From positions 682,001 to 746,000 of the forward strand of contig NZ_JACGWU010000001.1 in assembly GCF_014137865.1 (NCBI RefSeq): DNA of 64,000 bases, read 5' to 3'. How positions within the stretch are numbered: position 1 is the first letter of the stretch; every line of letters starts with the position of its first letter. Below, one piece after another: positions 52,133 to 61,818 of this stretch. A program made the translations under genes and the position numbers. The notes below the pieces were generated by a model. The model ran no database searches, had not been told where the DNA came from, and saw only the letters and a list, made by a program, of their open reading frames with translations. The DNA comes from Alpinimonas psychrophila (lineage in GTDB: Bacteria; Actinomycetota; Actinomycetes; Actinomycetales; Microbacteriaceae).

Positions 52133-52705
52133 ATGGCCGTTCGTCCTATCGTAATTTCTGGTTCTCTCGTTCTGCATACGCCCGCGGGCCGTGTCGACAA
52201 ATTTGATACTGAGCTTGCACACCTCATTGAGGACATGCTCGACACGATGGATGCTGCTCCCGGGGTGGGCCTCGCAGCCCCGCAAATTGGCGTCTCGGCA
52301 CAAGTGTTTGTATATGACTATCCCGACGATGATGGAAACCCACGCCGTGGCGCTGCGGTGAACCCCGAGCTCTTTATGACTCCCCTCGAGATACGTGACG
52401 TCACCGAGGAAGATGAGGAAGGGTGCCTCTCATTTCCCGGCGAGCGGTTTGCTCTCTTGCGGGCTTCACGGGCCATTCTTCGGGCTCAGGACGTGCACGG
52501 TAAGTCTTTTGAAATCGAGTGCGATGGTTGGTTCGCACGCATCATGCAACATGAGTTTGATCACCTCTTGGGGTACCTCTACATCGACCGCCTCGACGCA
52601 AGCGAAGCCAAGCTTGCTGCAAAAACTGAACGTAAGCGCGGCTGGGGCAAACCGGGCTTGTCGTGGATGCCCGGCGTTGACAACTTAGAGGATGAGGCGC
52701 GCTAG
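52133..52705 (+). CDS. def: Peptide deformylase
   Basis: Removes the formyl group from new proteins. 190 residues. Motif 1 GVGLAAPQIG (44-53), motif 2 EGCLSFPG with metal Cys98, motif 3 QHEFDHLLG with His140, Glu141 and His144. The C-terminal extension (ERKRGWGKPGLSW) is usual for actinobacterial enzymes. Its stop shares CTAG with the convergent azlD stop. Works ahead of the methionine aminopeptidase encoded at 34440. Confidence 0.96.
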   Translation: MAVRPIVISGSLVLHTPAGRVDKFDTELAHLIEDMLDTMDAAPGVGLAAPQIGVSAQVFVYDYPDDDGNPRRGAAVNPELFMTPLEIRDVTEEDEEGCLSFPGERFALLRASRAILRAQDVHGKSFEIECDGWFARIMQHEFDHLLGYLYIDRLDASEAKLAAKTERKRGWGKPGLSWMPGVDNLEDEAR

Positions 52706-53016
52706 GCCATCAGGCCAAAGTTGCGAAGGAGTGCCGCCACCACGCCGGCGACGAGCACGACAAGGATGTACGGAACACGCAAGGCGAAAAGCCCCGCCGC
52801 GAGGACAACGGCTGGTATCCGGGCGTCGAGAACAATAGACTCCCCCGCTCCGAGGGTCTGCACGGCCACTAAGGCTGCGAGCATGGCGACCGTCAAGAGA
52901 TTCGCAATTCGGGTGGGCCGCGGCGTGGCCAAAATGGAAGCGGGCACAAGATACCCCACAAGTTTGACGGCAAATACTCCCAGAGACGCAACGAGAACTA
53001 TGGTCCAGAGGTTCAC
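52702..53016 (-). CDS. azlD: Branched-chain amino acid exporter subunit AzlD
   Basis: Small membrane partner of AzlC, 104 residues with about three or four spans; members of this pair export branched-chain amino acids or analogues. RPTRIANLLTVAMLAALVAVQ and the closing RVPYILVVLVAGVVAALLR are typical. GTG start overlaps the azlC stop by four bases (GTGA), so the two subunits are coupled. Confidence 0.92.
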   Translation of the reverse strand: MNLWTIVLVASLGVFAVKLVGYLVPASILATPRPTRIANLLTVAMLAALVAVQTLGAGESIVLDARIPAVVLAAGLFALRVPYILVVLVAGVVAALLRNFGLMA

Positions 53017-53771
53017 TGTTTCCCCTCCGACAAATGCATTCCCATGACATCTCCTGGATCAGTGGAATCATCCGGTTGATTTATTGCATCGGGGCGATGA
53101 AACCAATTTGTGAGGCCGACGATAACAGCAACAACGGCGGCGGCTAGTACGGGAATTCCGGGCGGTGACAAAGGAATCAGGATCGTGGCGATCACGGCCG
53201 CCACCCCCGCCACCACACTGGCCTGAAGCTGGCGCAAACGCGGCCAAAGGAGCCCAACAAACGCAGCGGCTGCTACGGCGTCGAGCCCGAGCTTGCTCAC
53301 ATCGCCCAGTAAATTACCGACCAAAGCCCCGAGAAGCGTTGTCAGGTTCCATCCGACATAGACGGCAATACCCGTTGCCCAGAAGCCGACTCTTTGTGCA
53401 TGGAGCGCCTTCTGATTCAAGGCAACGGCTGTCGATTCGTCGATGGTGAGTTGGGCTGCGGCAATGCGCGTGAGCCACCCTCCACGGAGGAGAGGAGCCA
53501 TCCGCAGCGAATAAATACCGTTACGTAAGCCCAAGAAAGTGCTGGTAGCGATCGCTGCCGGTCCTGCCGAGACGCCACCGGAGGCGAGGATTCCGACAAC
53601 AGCGAACTGGGAACCACCAGAAAACATGAAGAGTGAGAGCACGCAAGTTTGCCACACGGAAAGTCCAGCGGCAACGCTCAAGGCGCCAAAAGAAAAACCA
53701 TAGGCGGCAGTGGCTGTGCCCACCGCAATGCCTGCGCGGAGGGCGTTCTTGGTCTCGAGGGATAGTGCCAT
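53013..53771 (-). CDS. azlC: Branched-chain amino acid exporter subunit AzlC
   Basis: Large subunit of the AzlCD exporter, 252 residues from the ATG at 53771, where GAGGAG lies six bases upstream (the frame extends six codons further). Features: FSFGALSVAAGLSVWQTCVLS, FSGGSQFAVVG near residue 50 and several spans up to PLSPPGIPVLAAAVVAVIVG. Downstream of the tRNA-Asn terminator. Confidence 0.93.
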   Translation of the reverse strand: MALSLETKNALRAGIAVGTATAAYGFSFGALSVAAGLSVWQTCVLSLFMFSGGSQFAVVGILASGGVSAGPAAIATSTFLGLRNGIYSLRMAPLLRGGWLTRIAAAQLTIDESTAVALNQKALHAQRVGFWATGIAVYVGWNLTTLLGALVGNLLGDVSKLGLDAVAAAAFVGLLWPRLRQLQASVVAGVAAVIATILIPLSPPGIPVLAAAVVAVIVGLTNWFHRPDAINQPDDSTDPGDVMGMHLSEGKQ

Positions 53772-53802
53772 CGAGAACTCCTCATCCACTTTTGGCGGAA
53801 GT

Positions 53803-53835
53803 AAAAACCCCCTAACCGTGGAGGGCTAGGGGGTT
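53803..53835 (-). terminator. tRNA-Asn terminator
   Basis: AACCCCCTAGCC pairs with GGTTAGGGGGTT (12 bp, one G-T) around CTCCAC on the minus strand, followed by TTTTTAC. It begins two bases after the tRNA. Confidence 0.9.
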
Positions 53836-53837
53836 CG

Positions 53838-53910
53838 CTCCCCGACATGGACTCGAACCATGAACCTACGCATTAACAGTGCGTTGCTCTGCCAATTGAG
53901 CTATCGGGGA
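53838..53910 (-). tRNA. tRNA-Asn (anticodon GTT)
   Basis: 73 bases. Acceptor TCCCCGA/TCGGGGA, D stem GCTC/GAGC, anticodon stem ACGCA/TGCGT with loop CTGTTAA, T stem CATGG/CCATG, discriminator G. CCA is not encoded. An intrinsic terminator follows immediately. Confidence 0.97.
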
Positions 53911-53970
53911 TCGCACTTTGGGCGTTATTACTTTAGCACTGCAGGCGGGACTGCCAAAAACCCGACCGGG

Positions 53971-54996
53971 TCAGTAACCGACATTTTTATCAACAAAACC
54001 CACGAATGCGGTGCCGGCAAGGAAGGCCTTGACGTTCTCGCCGATTCGAACGGCCAACAGTGGAGCAATCATCTCGGGAGTGTCGGCCATGTGAGGGGTA
54101 ACGAGCATGTTGGGTGTTGTCCAGAACACGTGGCCGTCGGGCAAGGGCTCCGGGTCGGTGACGTCAACGGCAGCCCCGGTCAATCTACCTGCCACCACAG
54201 CCTCGGCCAACGCTTCCGAGTCCACCAGAGCTCCCCTGGAGATGTTGACCAGTCCCGCCGTTGCTTTCATCAGGCCCAGTTCGCGTGCGCCGATGAGGGT
54301 GTGGGTAGACGATGTGAGGGCTGCAGCGAGGATGAGGACGTCGGTCTGGGGCAATACATCATCGAGGTGTTCGACGGACACGGTGCGGGCCGCTCCGGGA
54401 ACCGGACTAGCCGTTCTGCGGACAACAAAAATGTTCACCCCAAATGGAGCCAATAATCGGATCAACTCCCGCGCAATTCCTCCCGCACCGATGATCGTGA
54501 CGTTCTTGCCGTAGAGGGAGATTCCTAAAGGCTCAGAATCCCACGAAATTGCGCGAGCGCGGCGCGGAAGATATCTCAGAACGGCCAGTGTCAGACCGAG
54601 CGCGTGTTCTGCAACGGGCTGCGCGTAACATCCTTTGGCACTTGTGAAGACAGTGGAACGTCCTGCATCGTTCGCGATGACGTCGACGAAGGCATCGACT
54701 CCCGCAAAGGGGAGTTGAACCCAGGAGATCCCAGGATGCGAAGCCAAGACTGCCCCCAGTTCGTGTGGTTCCCGGTAGGAAAGCCAGATGAGACCACGCG
54801 TGGCGTCGCTGAGGGGAACAACGGAACCGCCAGCCCCGCGCACAGCATCTTCGAATACCTTCGATGACGTCGGCGCCACGGAAATGGGGCCTGACGTGGG
54901 AGCGTTACCGAAGGACAACGGGGTGGAAGGTTCCTCTGAGAGAACCGCCACGTGCTGCGCAGGGGCACACGCGCAATCTTTAAGCCTGATCTTCAT
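53971..54996 (-). CDS. D-isomer-specific 2-hydroxyacid dehydrogenase
   Basis: NAD-dependent oxidoreductase of 341 residues, substrate not determined. Rossmann motif IIGAGGIARELI near residue 180; substrate Arg in NISRGALVDSEAL, acid in VTDPEPLPDGH and catalytic His in VTPHMADTPE. The ATG at 54996 overlaps dnaG by 17 bases with only a weak ribosome binding site; a GTG at 54951 is an alternative. Follows dnaG on the same strand. Confidence 0.9.
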   Translation of the reverse strand: MKIRLKDCACAPAQHVAVLSEEPSTPLSFGNAPTSGPISVAPTSSKVFEDAVRGAGGSVVPLSDATRGLIWLSYREPHELGAVLASHPGISWVQLPFAGVDAFVDVIANDAGRSTVFTSAKGCYAQPVAEHALGLTLAVLRYLPRRARAISWDSEPLGISLYGKNVTIIGAGGIARELIRLLAPFGVNIFVVRRTASPVPGAARTVSVEHLDDVLPQTDVLILAAALTSSTHTLIGARELGLMKATAGLVNISRGALVDSEALAEAVVAGRLTGAAVDVTDPEPLPDGHVFWTTPNMLVTPHMADTPEMIAPLLAVRIGENVKAFLAGTAFVGFVDKNVGY

Positions 54997-56959
54997 TGAG
55001 TGCCCGTCTCTTGAACTCCAACGCCATCAACTCCTGTTGAATGGCGCGAGAAGTCTCCCCTTGATCGATCGGAGTGCGTTGGAGTCGCCCCACAAGTTCG
55101 GACTTTCGCCGAACCAAATCACGGTCGACGAGGGAAGACACAACACCCCGGCAATAAGCCCCAATTTCACGATTGTCACGCTGAGGTAATGGGGAAACGG
55201 CCAGTTGAGTAACAAGAGGGCGCCATTCGCTGGGGACATCATTTTGAATCCGTTGAATCCACGTGCTCCCACCGAGCTCCTCAAGATTCGCCCCTATCGC
55301 GTCACGGACGGTGGCAAGGTTTGAGTTAGCAACCAAAGCTTGAGCGACATCGGCCGCGAGGGTGGGGCCGACTTCTTCGGGGTACTGAAGGAGCGCCATG
55401 AGAGCATCGCGTTCCAGGCGCGTCGAGGGATCAGCGTTCAGGTCAAAGACACGCGGCCCGATGCTCTCGGAACGGACGCCATTGTCATAAGGCGTACCGT
55501 CATCAATCGGCGAATCTTGCGAGTCGTTCATCGCGGGACGTTCCGGGTTTGCTCGAGAGGCTCCGCCTGATGCCGCCAGAGGCGCGGTATGCGCAGAACG
55601 GTCTGCCTTCGCCTTTGCCGCGATAGCAGCAGCCTTCGTATTCTTCACGGCAGCGGCTACGGCACTGTGCACCTCGCCAACATCCACCCCGATGAGACGC
55701 GCTAGTTCACGTGTGTATCCAGGTTTCAACGCGACATCCCGAATATCGACAACGACGGGGGCTGCCTCACGCAGTGCCGCAATTCGGCCTTCAACGGTGT
55801 CCAGATTGTAGTTTTTGAGAATTTGACGAACCACGAATTCGAACATTGGTTGCTTACTGGCGATGAGGTCGCGAACGGCCTGTTCTCCGTGGGTCAAGCG
55901 CAAGTCACAGGGGTCGAGACCCTCCGGAGGAACGGCAACAAAGGTCTGCGCCGAGAAACGTTGTTCTTCTGTGAAGGCGCGCATTGCTGCTTTTTGGCCG
56001 GCCGGGTCCGGGTCGAAAGTGAAGATCACTTCACCGAGCCCAGAATCATCACCCATGACCCGACGGAGGAGCTTAATGTGCTCCACTCCAAAGGACGTGC
56101 CACACGTGGCAACAGCCGTGGTTATCCCCGAAAGGTGTGAGGCCATGACGTCGGTGTATCCCTCAACGACAACGACACGACGTTCTTTAGCAATGTCCCG
56201 CTTGGCGAGATCGAGACCGTACAGGACCTGAGCCTTATGATAAACCAGGGTCTCCGGGGTATTGAGGTATTTCGGACCCTTGTCATCCTCAAAAAGTTTG
56301 CGTGCCCCGAAGCCAATTGTTTGCCCTGTGACATCACGGATCGGCCACATGAGTCTGCCACGGAAACGGTCGTAGGCTCCCTTCTCCCCCTCCGACAGAA
56401 GTCCTGCGAGAATCTGTTCCTCGCGAGAAAATCCCTTTGCCACGAGGTGATCACGAAGCTCGTTCCAACTCTTCGGGGCATAGCCAATTCCAAACCGCGC
56501 CGCGGCGTCGCGGTCAAAACCACGCTCTCCCAAAAAATCCCGGCCGATTTTTGCCCCCGGAGTTCCCAATTGGGCACAAAAGAATTCCGACGCGGCGGCA
56601 TTAGCGGCCAGAATACGAGAGCGGTTACCGGACTCGTTTGGCTTGCCGCTGCCCTCCTCGTAGTGCAGCTCAAACCCAATTCGTGCCGCAAGCCGCTCGA
56701 TGGATTCTGTGAAGCTCAGATGATCCATCTTCTGAACGAACGTGTAGACGTCACCACTCTCACCGCATCCGAAGCAATGAAAATAGCCGACCTGCGGCCG
56801 CACATGGAAACTTGGACTGCGCTCGTCATGAAAAGGACAGAGACCCTTGAGGGAACCAACGCCAGCACTCTTGAGCGAAACGTAATCCCCCACGACATCG
56901 GCAATATTGAGGCGAGCCTTGACCTCTTCAACGTCTGCTTGTCGAATACGCCCCGCCAC
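54980..56959 (-). CDS. dnaG: DNA primase
   Basis: Makes RNA primers for replication. 659 residues. CHC2 zinc finger Cys41, His44, Cys62, Cys65; TOPRIM domain with VVEGYTDVMA and FDPDPAGQKA; C-terminal helicase-binding region after a low-complexity linker (about 440-500). Start GTG at 56959 shares one base with the dgt stop (TAGTG), so dgt and dnaG are coupled. Confidence 0.96.
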   Translation of the reverse strand: MAGRIRQADVEEVKARLNIADVVGDYVSLKSAGVGSLKGLCPFHDERSPSFHVRPQVGYFHCFGCGESGDVYTFVQKMDHLSFTESIERLAARIGFELHYEEGSGKPNESGNRSRILAANAAASEFFCAQLGTPGAKIGRDFLGERGFDRDAAARFGIGYAPKSWNELRDHLVAKGFSREEQILAGLLSEGEKGAYDRFRGRLMWPIRDVTGQTIGFGARKLFEDDKGPKYLNTPETLVYHKAQVLYGLDLAKRDIAKERRVVVVEGYTDVMASHLSGITTAVATCGTSFGVEHIKLLRRVMGDDSGLGEVIFTFDPDPAGQKAAMRAFTEEQRFSAQTFVAVPPEGLDPCDLRLTHGEQAVRDLIASKQPMFEFVVRQILKNYNLDTVEGRIAALREAAPVVVDIRDVALKPGYTRELARLIGVDVGEVHSAVAAAVKNTKAAAIAAKAKADRSAHTAPLAASGGASRANPERPAMNDSQDSPIDDGTPYDNGVRSESIGPRVFDLNADPSTRLERDALMALLQYPEEVGPTLAADVAQALVANSNLATVRDAIGANLEELGGSTWIQRIQNDVPSEWRPLVTQLAVSPLPQRDNREIGAYCRGVVSSLVDRDLVRRKSELVGRLQRTPIDQGETSRAIQQELMALEFKRRALNEDQA

Positions 56960-58224
56960 TAGGTCACGACCAATCTTTGATGCCAGGCCATGGCCGACTG
57001 ATCAGTTAGGCTCGCGACCTGATCGACGATGACGCGCCGGCGTGCGACCTCGTCCGAAGCCTGACGATAATCGTCGGCGAAGGCATGATCAAGCGCATTG
57101 GTCCCTTGGCTGTCCAAGACGTCTGCGAGTTCCGTGAGAATCTCACGCTGATGCATGTACAGCGGTTGACGCGAATTTGTGGACATCACAAATGCCGCCA
57201 CGATGCCCTTGAGCACGCTAATCTCGGCTTCAATGTGTCGGGGAATGACGATGTTGCCACCGAAACGGATCAGGCTCGTTTGAACGTAAGCGTCACGCGT
57301 GGCATGCACAGCAGCGTGCGCAAAACGACCGATTAATTGACTGGTGAGGTTCTTGAGGCGAGCCTGCGCCACACGAGAGCCGTCCCACGTATCAAGCCAC
57401 ACATCAATCGTGTCGAGACGGTCAAAGGCCGCAATGAGCTCATCATGAGAGTGTTCACCACCAATCCATTCGAACATCGAATCGACGAGTTCGTCGTGGT
57501 TGACTCTGGCTCCCAGGGATCGGACGTCAACGTAGCCATTGACCACAGCATCTTCAAAGTCGTGAACCGAGTACGCAATGTCATCCGAAAGGTCCATGAC
57601 TTGAGCTTCGATGCACCGTTGACGGCGGGGCGCACCCTCGCGCATCCACTCGAAGACATCCACGTCATCGGCGTAGAAACCAAACTTCTCACGGCCCGAC
57701 GGGTCTGGGATCGACTGTTGAGCGGGCCACGGATACTTCGTGCTGGCATCCAGGCTGGCGCGGGTCAAGTTAAGGCCGTAACTGTGTCCGTCGGGGCCAA
57801 AAACTTTCGGCTCAAGCCGTGTCAGGAGGCGCAACGTTTGCGCGTTACCCTCGAAGCCTCCAATATCGGAAGCCCAATCAGAAAGGGCACGCTCACCATT
57901 GTGGCCAAATGGCGGATGCCCGATGTCGTGAGCGAGACAGGCCGTGTCAACAACATCGGGGTCGAGCTCCAGACGGCCGGCAAGTTCGCGGCCAACCTGG
58001 GCCACCTCCAAAGAATGCGTCAGCCTATTACGAGCAAAATCAACACCCGCCGTGGGACTGAGAACCTGCGTTTTTGCCGAAAGTCGACGCAACGCGCTGG
58101 AGTGAAGCAGCCGGGCACGATCACGGGCAAAATCACTGCGCCGTGAAGAATGCTTTTCGGGAAACATCCGTTCGGCATCACGGTCGGCGTATGTTGCAGT
58201 CCGATCGGAGGAGGGCTCACCCAC
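56959..58224 (-). CDS. dgt: Deoxyguanosinetriphosphate triphosphohydrolase-like protein
   Basis: HD-domain dNTPase, usual neighbour of dnaG in Actinobacteria. 421 residues from GTG at 58224, with GAGG six bases upstream and an 8-base overlap with dusB; an ATG at 58266 would overlap dusB by 50 bases. Motifs: RRSDFARDRARLLHSSALRRL, NRLTHSLEV and the HD pair in CLAHDIGHPPFGHNGE. It would hydrolyse dNTPs to nucleosides and triphosphate. Confidence 0.93.
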   Translation of the reverse strand: MGEPSSDRTATYADRDAERMFPEKHSSRRSDFARDRARLLHSSALRRLSAKTQVLSPTAGVDFARNRLTHSLEVAQVGRELAGRLELDPDVVDTACLAHDIGHPPFGHNGERALSDWASDIGGFEGNAQTLRLLTRLEPKVFGPDGHSYGLNLTRASLDASTKYPWPAQQSIPDPSGREKFGFYADDVDVFEWMREGAPRRQRCIEAQVMDLSDDIAYSVHDFEDAVVNGYVDVRSLGARVNHDELVDSMFEWIGGEHSHDELIAAFDRLDTIDVWLDTWDGSRVAQARLKNLTSQLIGRFAHAAVHATRDAYVQTSLIRFGGNIVIPRHIEAEISVLKGIVAAFVMSTNSRQPLYMHQREILTELADVLDSQGTNALDHAFADDYRQASDEVARRRVIVDQVASLTDQSAMAWHQRLVVT

Positions 58225-59395
58225 CGCTGGCCTCAATTTCGGCCCCTGCAACGGCACACTGGTCATTCTCGCTCAGTTCACGCGATTCGAGCCACTTGTC
58301 GGGCAGCGCCGTGCGTTTAGGTGTTCCCGCACGCCCTCGTGGACCCTCTGCTCCTTCACCGGGATAGGGCATGCTCCAGTCGAGTTGGCCCAATAGGTCG
58401 TCGAGATGTTGCAGGCTCGTCACCTGGGCCATCTGGGAGCGAAGCTCGCCACCTACGGGGTATCCCTTGAAATACCATGCGATGTGCTTGCGGATGTCGC
58501 GACACGCGTGCTCTTCCGACGGAAAGAACTCCACCAGAAGTTCGGCATGACGGCGAAGAGTCGCAGCAACATGGCCCAAGTCAGGGGCAGCCCGGGTTCC
58601 CGCGGGGATGAGTCCAGCGCGTTCCCGGAAGGCGGCCGTCAGGTCCGCGAAGAGCCACGGACGCCCCAAGCAGCCACGGCCGACGACGACGCCGTCGCAT
58701 CCTGTCTCATCCATCATGCGTAAGGCATCTTCGGCCGACCAAATATCACCATTACCGAGTACCGGCGTTGAAGTGATCGCATTCTTGAGCTCAGCGATAG
58801 CGTTCCAGTCAGCTTGCCCCGAGTAGAACTCGCTGGCCGTGCGACCATGAAGTGCAATGGAAGCTACACCGGCGCCTTCGGCGGCCTTACCGGCCTCAAT
58901 ATACGTCAAGTGATCAGAGTCGATGCCCTTACGCATTTTGATTGTGAGGGGGACATCACCCGCAGCTTTAACGGCCTCTTCCACAATGTTGCGAAAGAGA
59001 GTGCGCTTCCAGGGAAGGGCCGCACCGCCGCCCTTTCGCGTCACCTTGGGCACCGGGCAACCGAAGTTCAAGTCAATGTGATCCGCGCGATTCTCAGCCA
59101 CCAGCATCGTTACAGCTTCGCTGACGGTTTTGGGATCAACACCGTAGAGCTGTATGGAGCGGATGCTCTCGCTCTCGTGGTGCTGGATGAGCTGCATTGA
59201 CCCGGGCGTTCTTTCCACCAACGCGCGGGACGTAATCATCTCGCTCACGAAGAGGCCGGTACCGTTTTCGCGACAAAGACGACGATAGGCCGTGTTGGTG
59301 ATGCCCGCCATGGGAGCGAGCACGACGGGAACATCGACCTCAATCGGCCCAATCGTCAAATTTCCTGCGCGGGCAGGGCTTTCTACCGTCGTCAT
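58217..59395 (-). CDS. dusB: tRNA-dihydrouridine synthase, DusB type
   Basis: FMN enzyme that reduces uridines in the tRNA D loop. 392 residues from the ATG at 59395, nine bases after AGGAGA. TIM-barrel motifs: APMAGITNTAYRRLC, NFGCPVPKVTRKGGGAAL with catalytic Cys, IALHGRTASEFYSG and NGDIWSAEDAL. The frame upstream to 59428 is not needed. dgt follows with overlap. Confidence 0.95.
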   Translation of the reverse strand: MTTVESPARAGNLTIGPIEVDVPVVLAPMAGITNTAYRRLCRENGTGLFVSEMITSRALVERTPGSMQLIQHHESESIRSIQLYGVDPKTVSEAVTMLVAENRADHIDLNFGCPVPKVTRKGGGAALPWKRTLFRNIVEEAVKAAGDVPLTIKMRKGIDSDHLTYIEAGKAAEGAGVASIALHGRTASEFYSGQADWNAIAELKNAITSTPVLGNGDIWSAEDALRMMDETGCDGVVVGRGCLGRPWLFADLTAAFRERAGLIPAGTRAAPDLGHVAATLRRHAELLVEFFPSEEHACRDIRKHIAWYFKGYPVGGELRSQMAQVTSLQHLDDLLGQLDWSMPYPGEGAEGPRGRAGTPKRTALPDKWLESRELSENDQCAVAGAEIEASGG

Positions 59396-59474
59396 CGTTT
59401 CATTTCTCCTGAACACCCAGTATCCCACGGGAGCCCGCGCGATCAGGTGCGCTTACTCTTTTCGCCTGAAGTCC

Positions 59475-60167
59475 CTAGGGTGTTTGGCGTTCTTCTCGAG
59501 CTTGTTCCAACACGTTTTGAAAAGTCTCAGGATTCTGAGCGCCTGACACACCGTATTTGCCATCGATAACGTAAAACGGAACTCCGCTAATGCCATAGGC
59601 CTCGGCCTGGGCAACATCGTCCTTCACAGCACTGAGGTAACGAGCATCCGTGAGAGCGGCGTGGGCGGCGGCACGGTCGAGCCCAATCTCTTGCGCCAGA
59701 TCTGCCAGATCGTCAATGCGCCCCACATGCTTGCCTTCCACGAAATAGGCACTGAGGAGGCGTTCCTTCATCTCCGCTTGCATGCCGTGTTTCTTGGCAA
59801 AATGCATCAGTTCATGGGCCTTGATCGTGTTGGTTTGGTGAACGGCGTCATAGTTGTATTCCAAACCGACGCTTCGGGCAACTTCGGTGACGCGCGCCAG
59901 CATCTCGTGAACTTGGTCCACCGGCAGTCCCTTGCGTTGGCTCAAGTAATCGACGGGGCTGCCGTCAAAGTCAACAGGAGTATCGGGAGCCAACTCAAAG
60001 GAGTGATACTCGACCTCAACGTCCTCCCCAAAGAGCTCCACGCCCTTTTCAAATTTGCGTTTGCCGATGTAGCACCACGGGCACTGCACATCCGACCAAA
60101 TATCTACTTTGATAGGAGCAGATTCACTAAGGGTGGGAAGAGGAACGGGAGCTTTTACATCGGTCAT
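59475..60167 (-). CDS. DsbA-family oxidoreductase, FrnE-like
   Basis: 230-residue thioredoxin-fold protein without signal peptide, so cytoplasmic. The active site is Cys29/Cys32 in DVQCPWCYIG, then a helical insertion, GVEYNYD-like region and the cis-proline loop GISGVPFYVIDG, typical of FrnE/2-hydroxychromene isomerase-like proteins. Its role is probably thiol-disulfide exchange; partners unknown. GGAGTG lies 11 bases before the ATG. Confidence 0.92.
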   Translation of the reverse strand: MTDVKAPVPLPTLSESAPIKVDIWSDVQCPWCYIGKRKFEKGVELFGEDVEVEYHSFELAPDTPVDFDGSPVDYLSQRKGLPVDQVHEMLARVTEVARSVGLEYNYDAVHQTNTIKAHELMHFAKKHGMQAEMKERLLSAYFVEGKHVGRIDDLADLAQEIGLDRAAAHAALTDARYLSAVKDDVAQAEAYGISGVPFYVIDGKYGVSGAQNPETFQNVLEQAREERQTP

Positions 60168-60237
60168 GCTGGTTGAAACACTCCGTTGCGACGCCGTATT
60201 CCCTTTGACAACGTTTTAGCGAGGGTTTGAGGATCCG

Positions 60238-61038
60238 CTAGGGGGTCGGTGTGTCAATCGCACCACCGAAACGCCGATCACGAGACACATACTGCGAAAT
60301 TGCCTCCCACAATTGCGACCGACCAAATGACGGCCACAACGTATCGAGAAATACCATTTCCGCATAGGCCGACTGCCAGAGCAAGAAATTACTCGTGCGC
60401 TGTTCTCCGCTGGAGCGCACGAATAGATCAACGTCCGGCATATCGGCGACATAGAGATGCTGGGCAATGGTTTTCTCACTGATCCGAGCAGGCTTGAGAG
60501 TGCCTTGGGCAACTTCGGCGGCGATGGACCGGACGGCATCCGCAATTTCGGTGCGACCACCATAGTTGACGCACATGGTGAGGGTCAGGGTTTTGTTTGC
60601 ACGGGTGAGTTGTTCCGCAAACAGAAGTTCGTCGACCACGGAGGGCCATAGTTTCGGGCGCCGGCCTGCCCAGCGCACTCGGACATCCCACTCGTTCAAT
60701 TGGTCACGGCGACGATGCAGGACATCGCGATTGAAGCCCATCAGAAAACGCACCTCGTCCGGGGACCGCTTCCAATTTTCGGTCGAGAAAGCGTAGACCG
60801 ACAAATGGGTGACACCGGTTTGGATGGCCCCGGCAACGACATCCAGCAACGCCGCTTCGCCGGCTTTGTGGCCCTCGACACGTGTGAGGCCGCGCTGATT
60901 GGCCCAACGACCGTTCCCGTCCATGACGATGGCCACGTGCTTCGGCACACTCCCAACGGGGAACACGGGCGGGTACTCCCCCGTCCAGTCAACGGGCCGG
61001 AAATCAACGGCATCTTTGTGAGTTTTTGGCTTGCTCAT
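60238..61038 (-). CDS. uppS: Isoprenyl transferase (undecaprenyl/decaprenyl diphosphate synthase)
   Basis: cis-prenyltransferase that makes the lipid carrier for cell-wall synthesis from MEP-pathway units. 266 residues. Catalytic Asp40 in MDGNGRWA; also STENWKRS, and C-terminal [20 protein letters not shown] (20 residues) with FLDTLWP. Product chain length cannot be told. ATG overlaps the recO stop by four bases (ATGA). Confidence 0.95.
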   Translation of the reverse strand: MSKPKTHKDAVDFRPVDWTGEYPPVFPVGSVPKHVAIVMDGNGRWANQRGLTRVEGHKAGEAALLDVVAGAIQTGVTHLSVYAFSTENWKRSPDEVRFLMGFNRDVLHRRRDQLNEWDVRVRWAGRRPKLWPSVVDELLFAEQLTRANKTLTLTMCVNYGGRTEIADAVRSIAAEVAQGTLKPARISEKTIAQHLYVADMPDVDLFVRSSGEQRTSNFLLWQSAYAEMVFLDTLWPSFGRSQLWEAISQYVSRDRRFGGAIDTPTP

Positions 61039-61757
61039 CTCGCTACATGCTCCATTGATCGAAGTCCTCGCTCCAGGTGATACTGAGCATAGGCAGAAAT
61101 GATTCCACTACCCCGAGACAAAGTGACGGCAGTGTGAGCTTCGGCACGGTCCCAATCACCCCTCAGGAGGGCGTCAAGAAGGTCCACCGTGGCGGCATCG
61201 ATTCGGGCGGCCCCCACAGGCGCGCATTTCTCACACAGCATGCCACCGAGTTGAACGACGAACGAACCGTGGATTCCCTCCGTGCCACATTTCGCGCAAA
61301 AATCTATGCTCGGTGCCCATCCCGCCATCGAGAGAGCCCGCAGGAGATACGAGTCCAAGGTGAGAGAAGGGGCGTGCTCGTTGCGCGATAACGAACGAAG
61401 GGCTCCGACCAAGAGCAGGTATTGCTGGGGCGACCCCTCGGACTCGGTAACTTTGTCGGCGGTCTCCACCATGACGCTGGCGGCCGTATACCGAGGGTAG
61501 TCGTCAACGATGTTTGCACCGTAGGAACCCAATGATTCTGCCTGCGAAATAATATCGAGGCTTCGGCCCTCATAAATCTGAACGTCGGCAACCATGAAGG
61601 GCTCGAGCCGAGCACCAAATTTGGATGCCGTTCGACGCACCCCTTTTGCCACCGCACGAATTTTTCCATGGCTCCGGGTGAGGAGCGTGACAATCCGGTC
61701 GGCCTCCCCCAATTTTTGGGTACGAAGCACGACCCCTTCATCACGATAAACCGGCAC
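61035..61757 (-). CDS. recO: DNA repair protein RecO
   Basis: Recombination mediator that loads RecA with RecR. 240 residues. N-terminal OB-fold ([20 protein letters not shown]) and a C-terminal zinc site with CAKC near residue 150 and CEKC near 172. Start GTG at 61757; GATAAT ends five bases before it, possibly leaderless. Coupled to uppS, the usual actinobacterial order. Confidence 0.95.
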   Translation of the reverse strand: MPVYRDEGVVLRTQKLGEADRIVTLLTRSHGKIRAVAKGVRRTASKFGARLEPFMVADVQIYEGRSLDIISQAESLGSYGANIVDDYPRYTAASVMVETADKVTESEGSPQQYLLLVGALRSLSRNEHAPSLTLDSYLLRALSMAGWAPSIDFCAKCGTEGIHGSFVVQLGGMLCEKCAPVGAARIDAATVDLLDALLRGDWDRAEAHTAVTLSRGSGIISAYAQYHLERGLRSMEHVAR

Positions 61758-61818
61758 AATTCATTATCCCTCGCCTCGTCATTCCTTGAGGCAGGGCGCG
61801 ACGTGGTAAACCAGTCAC

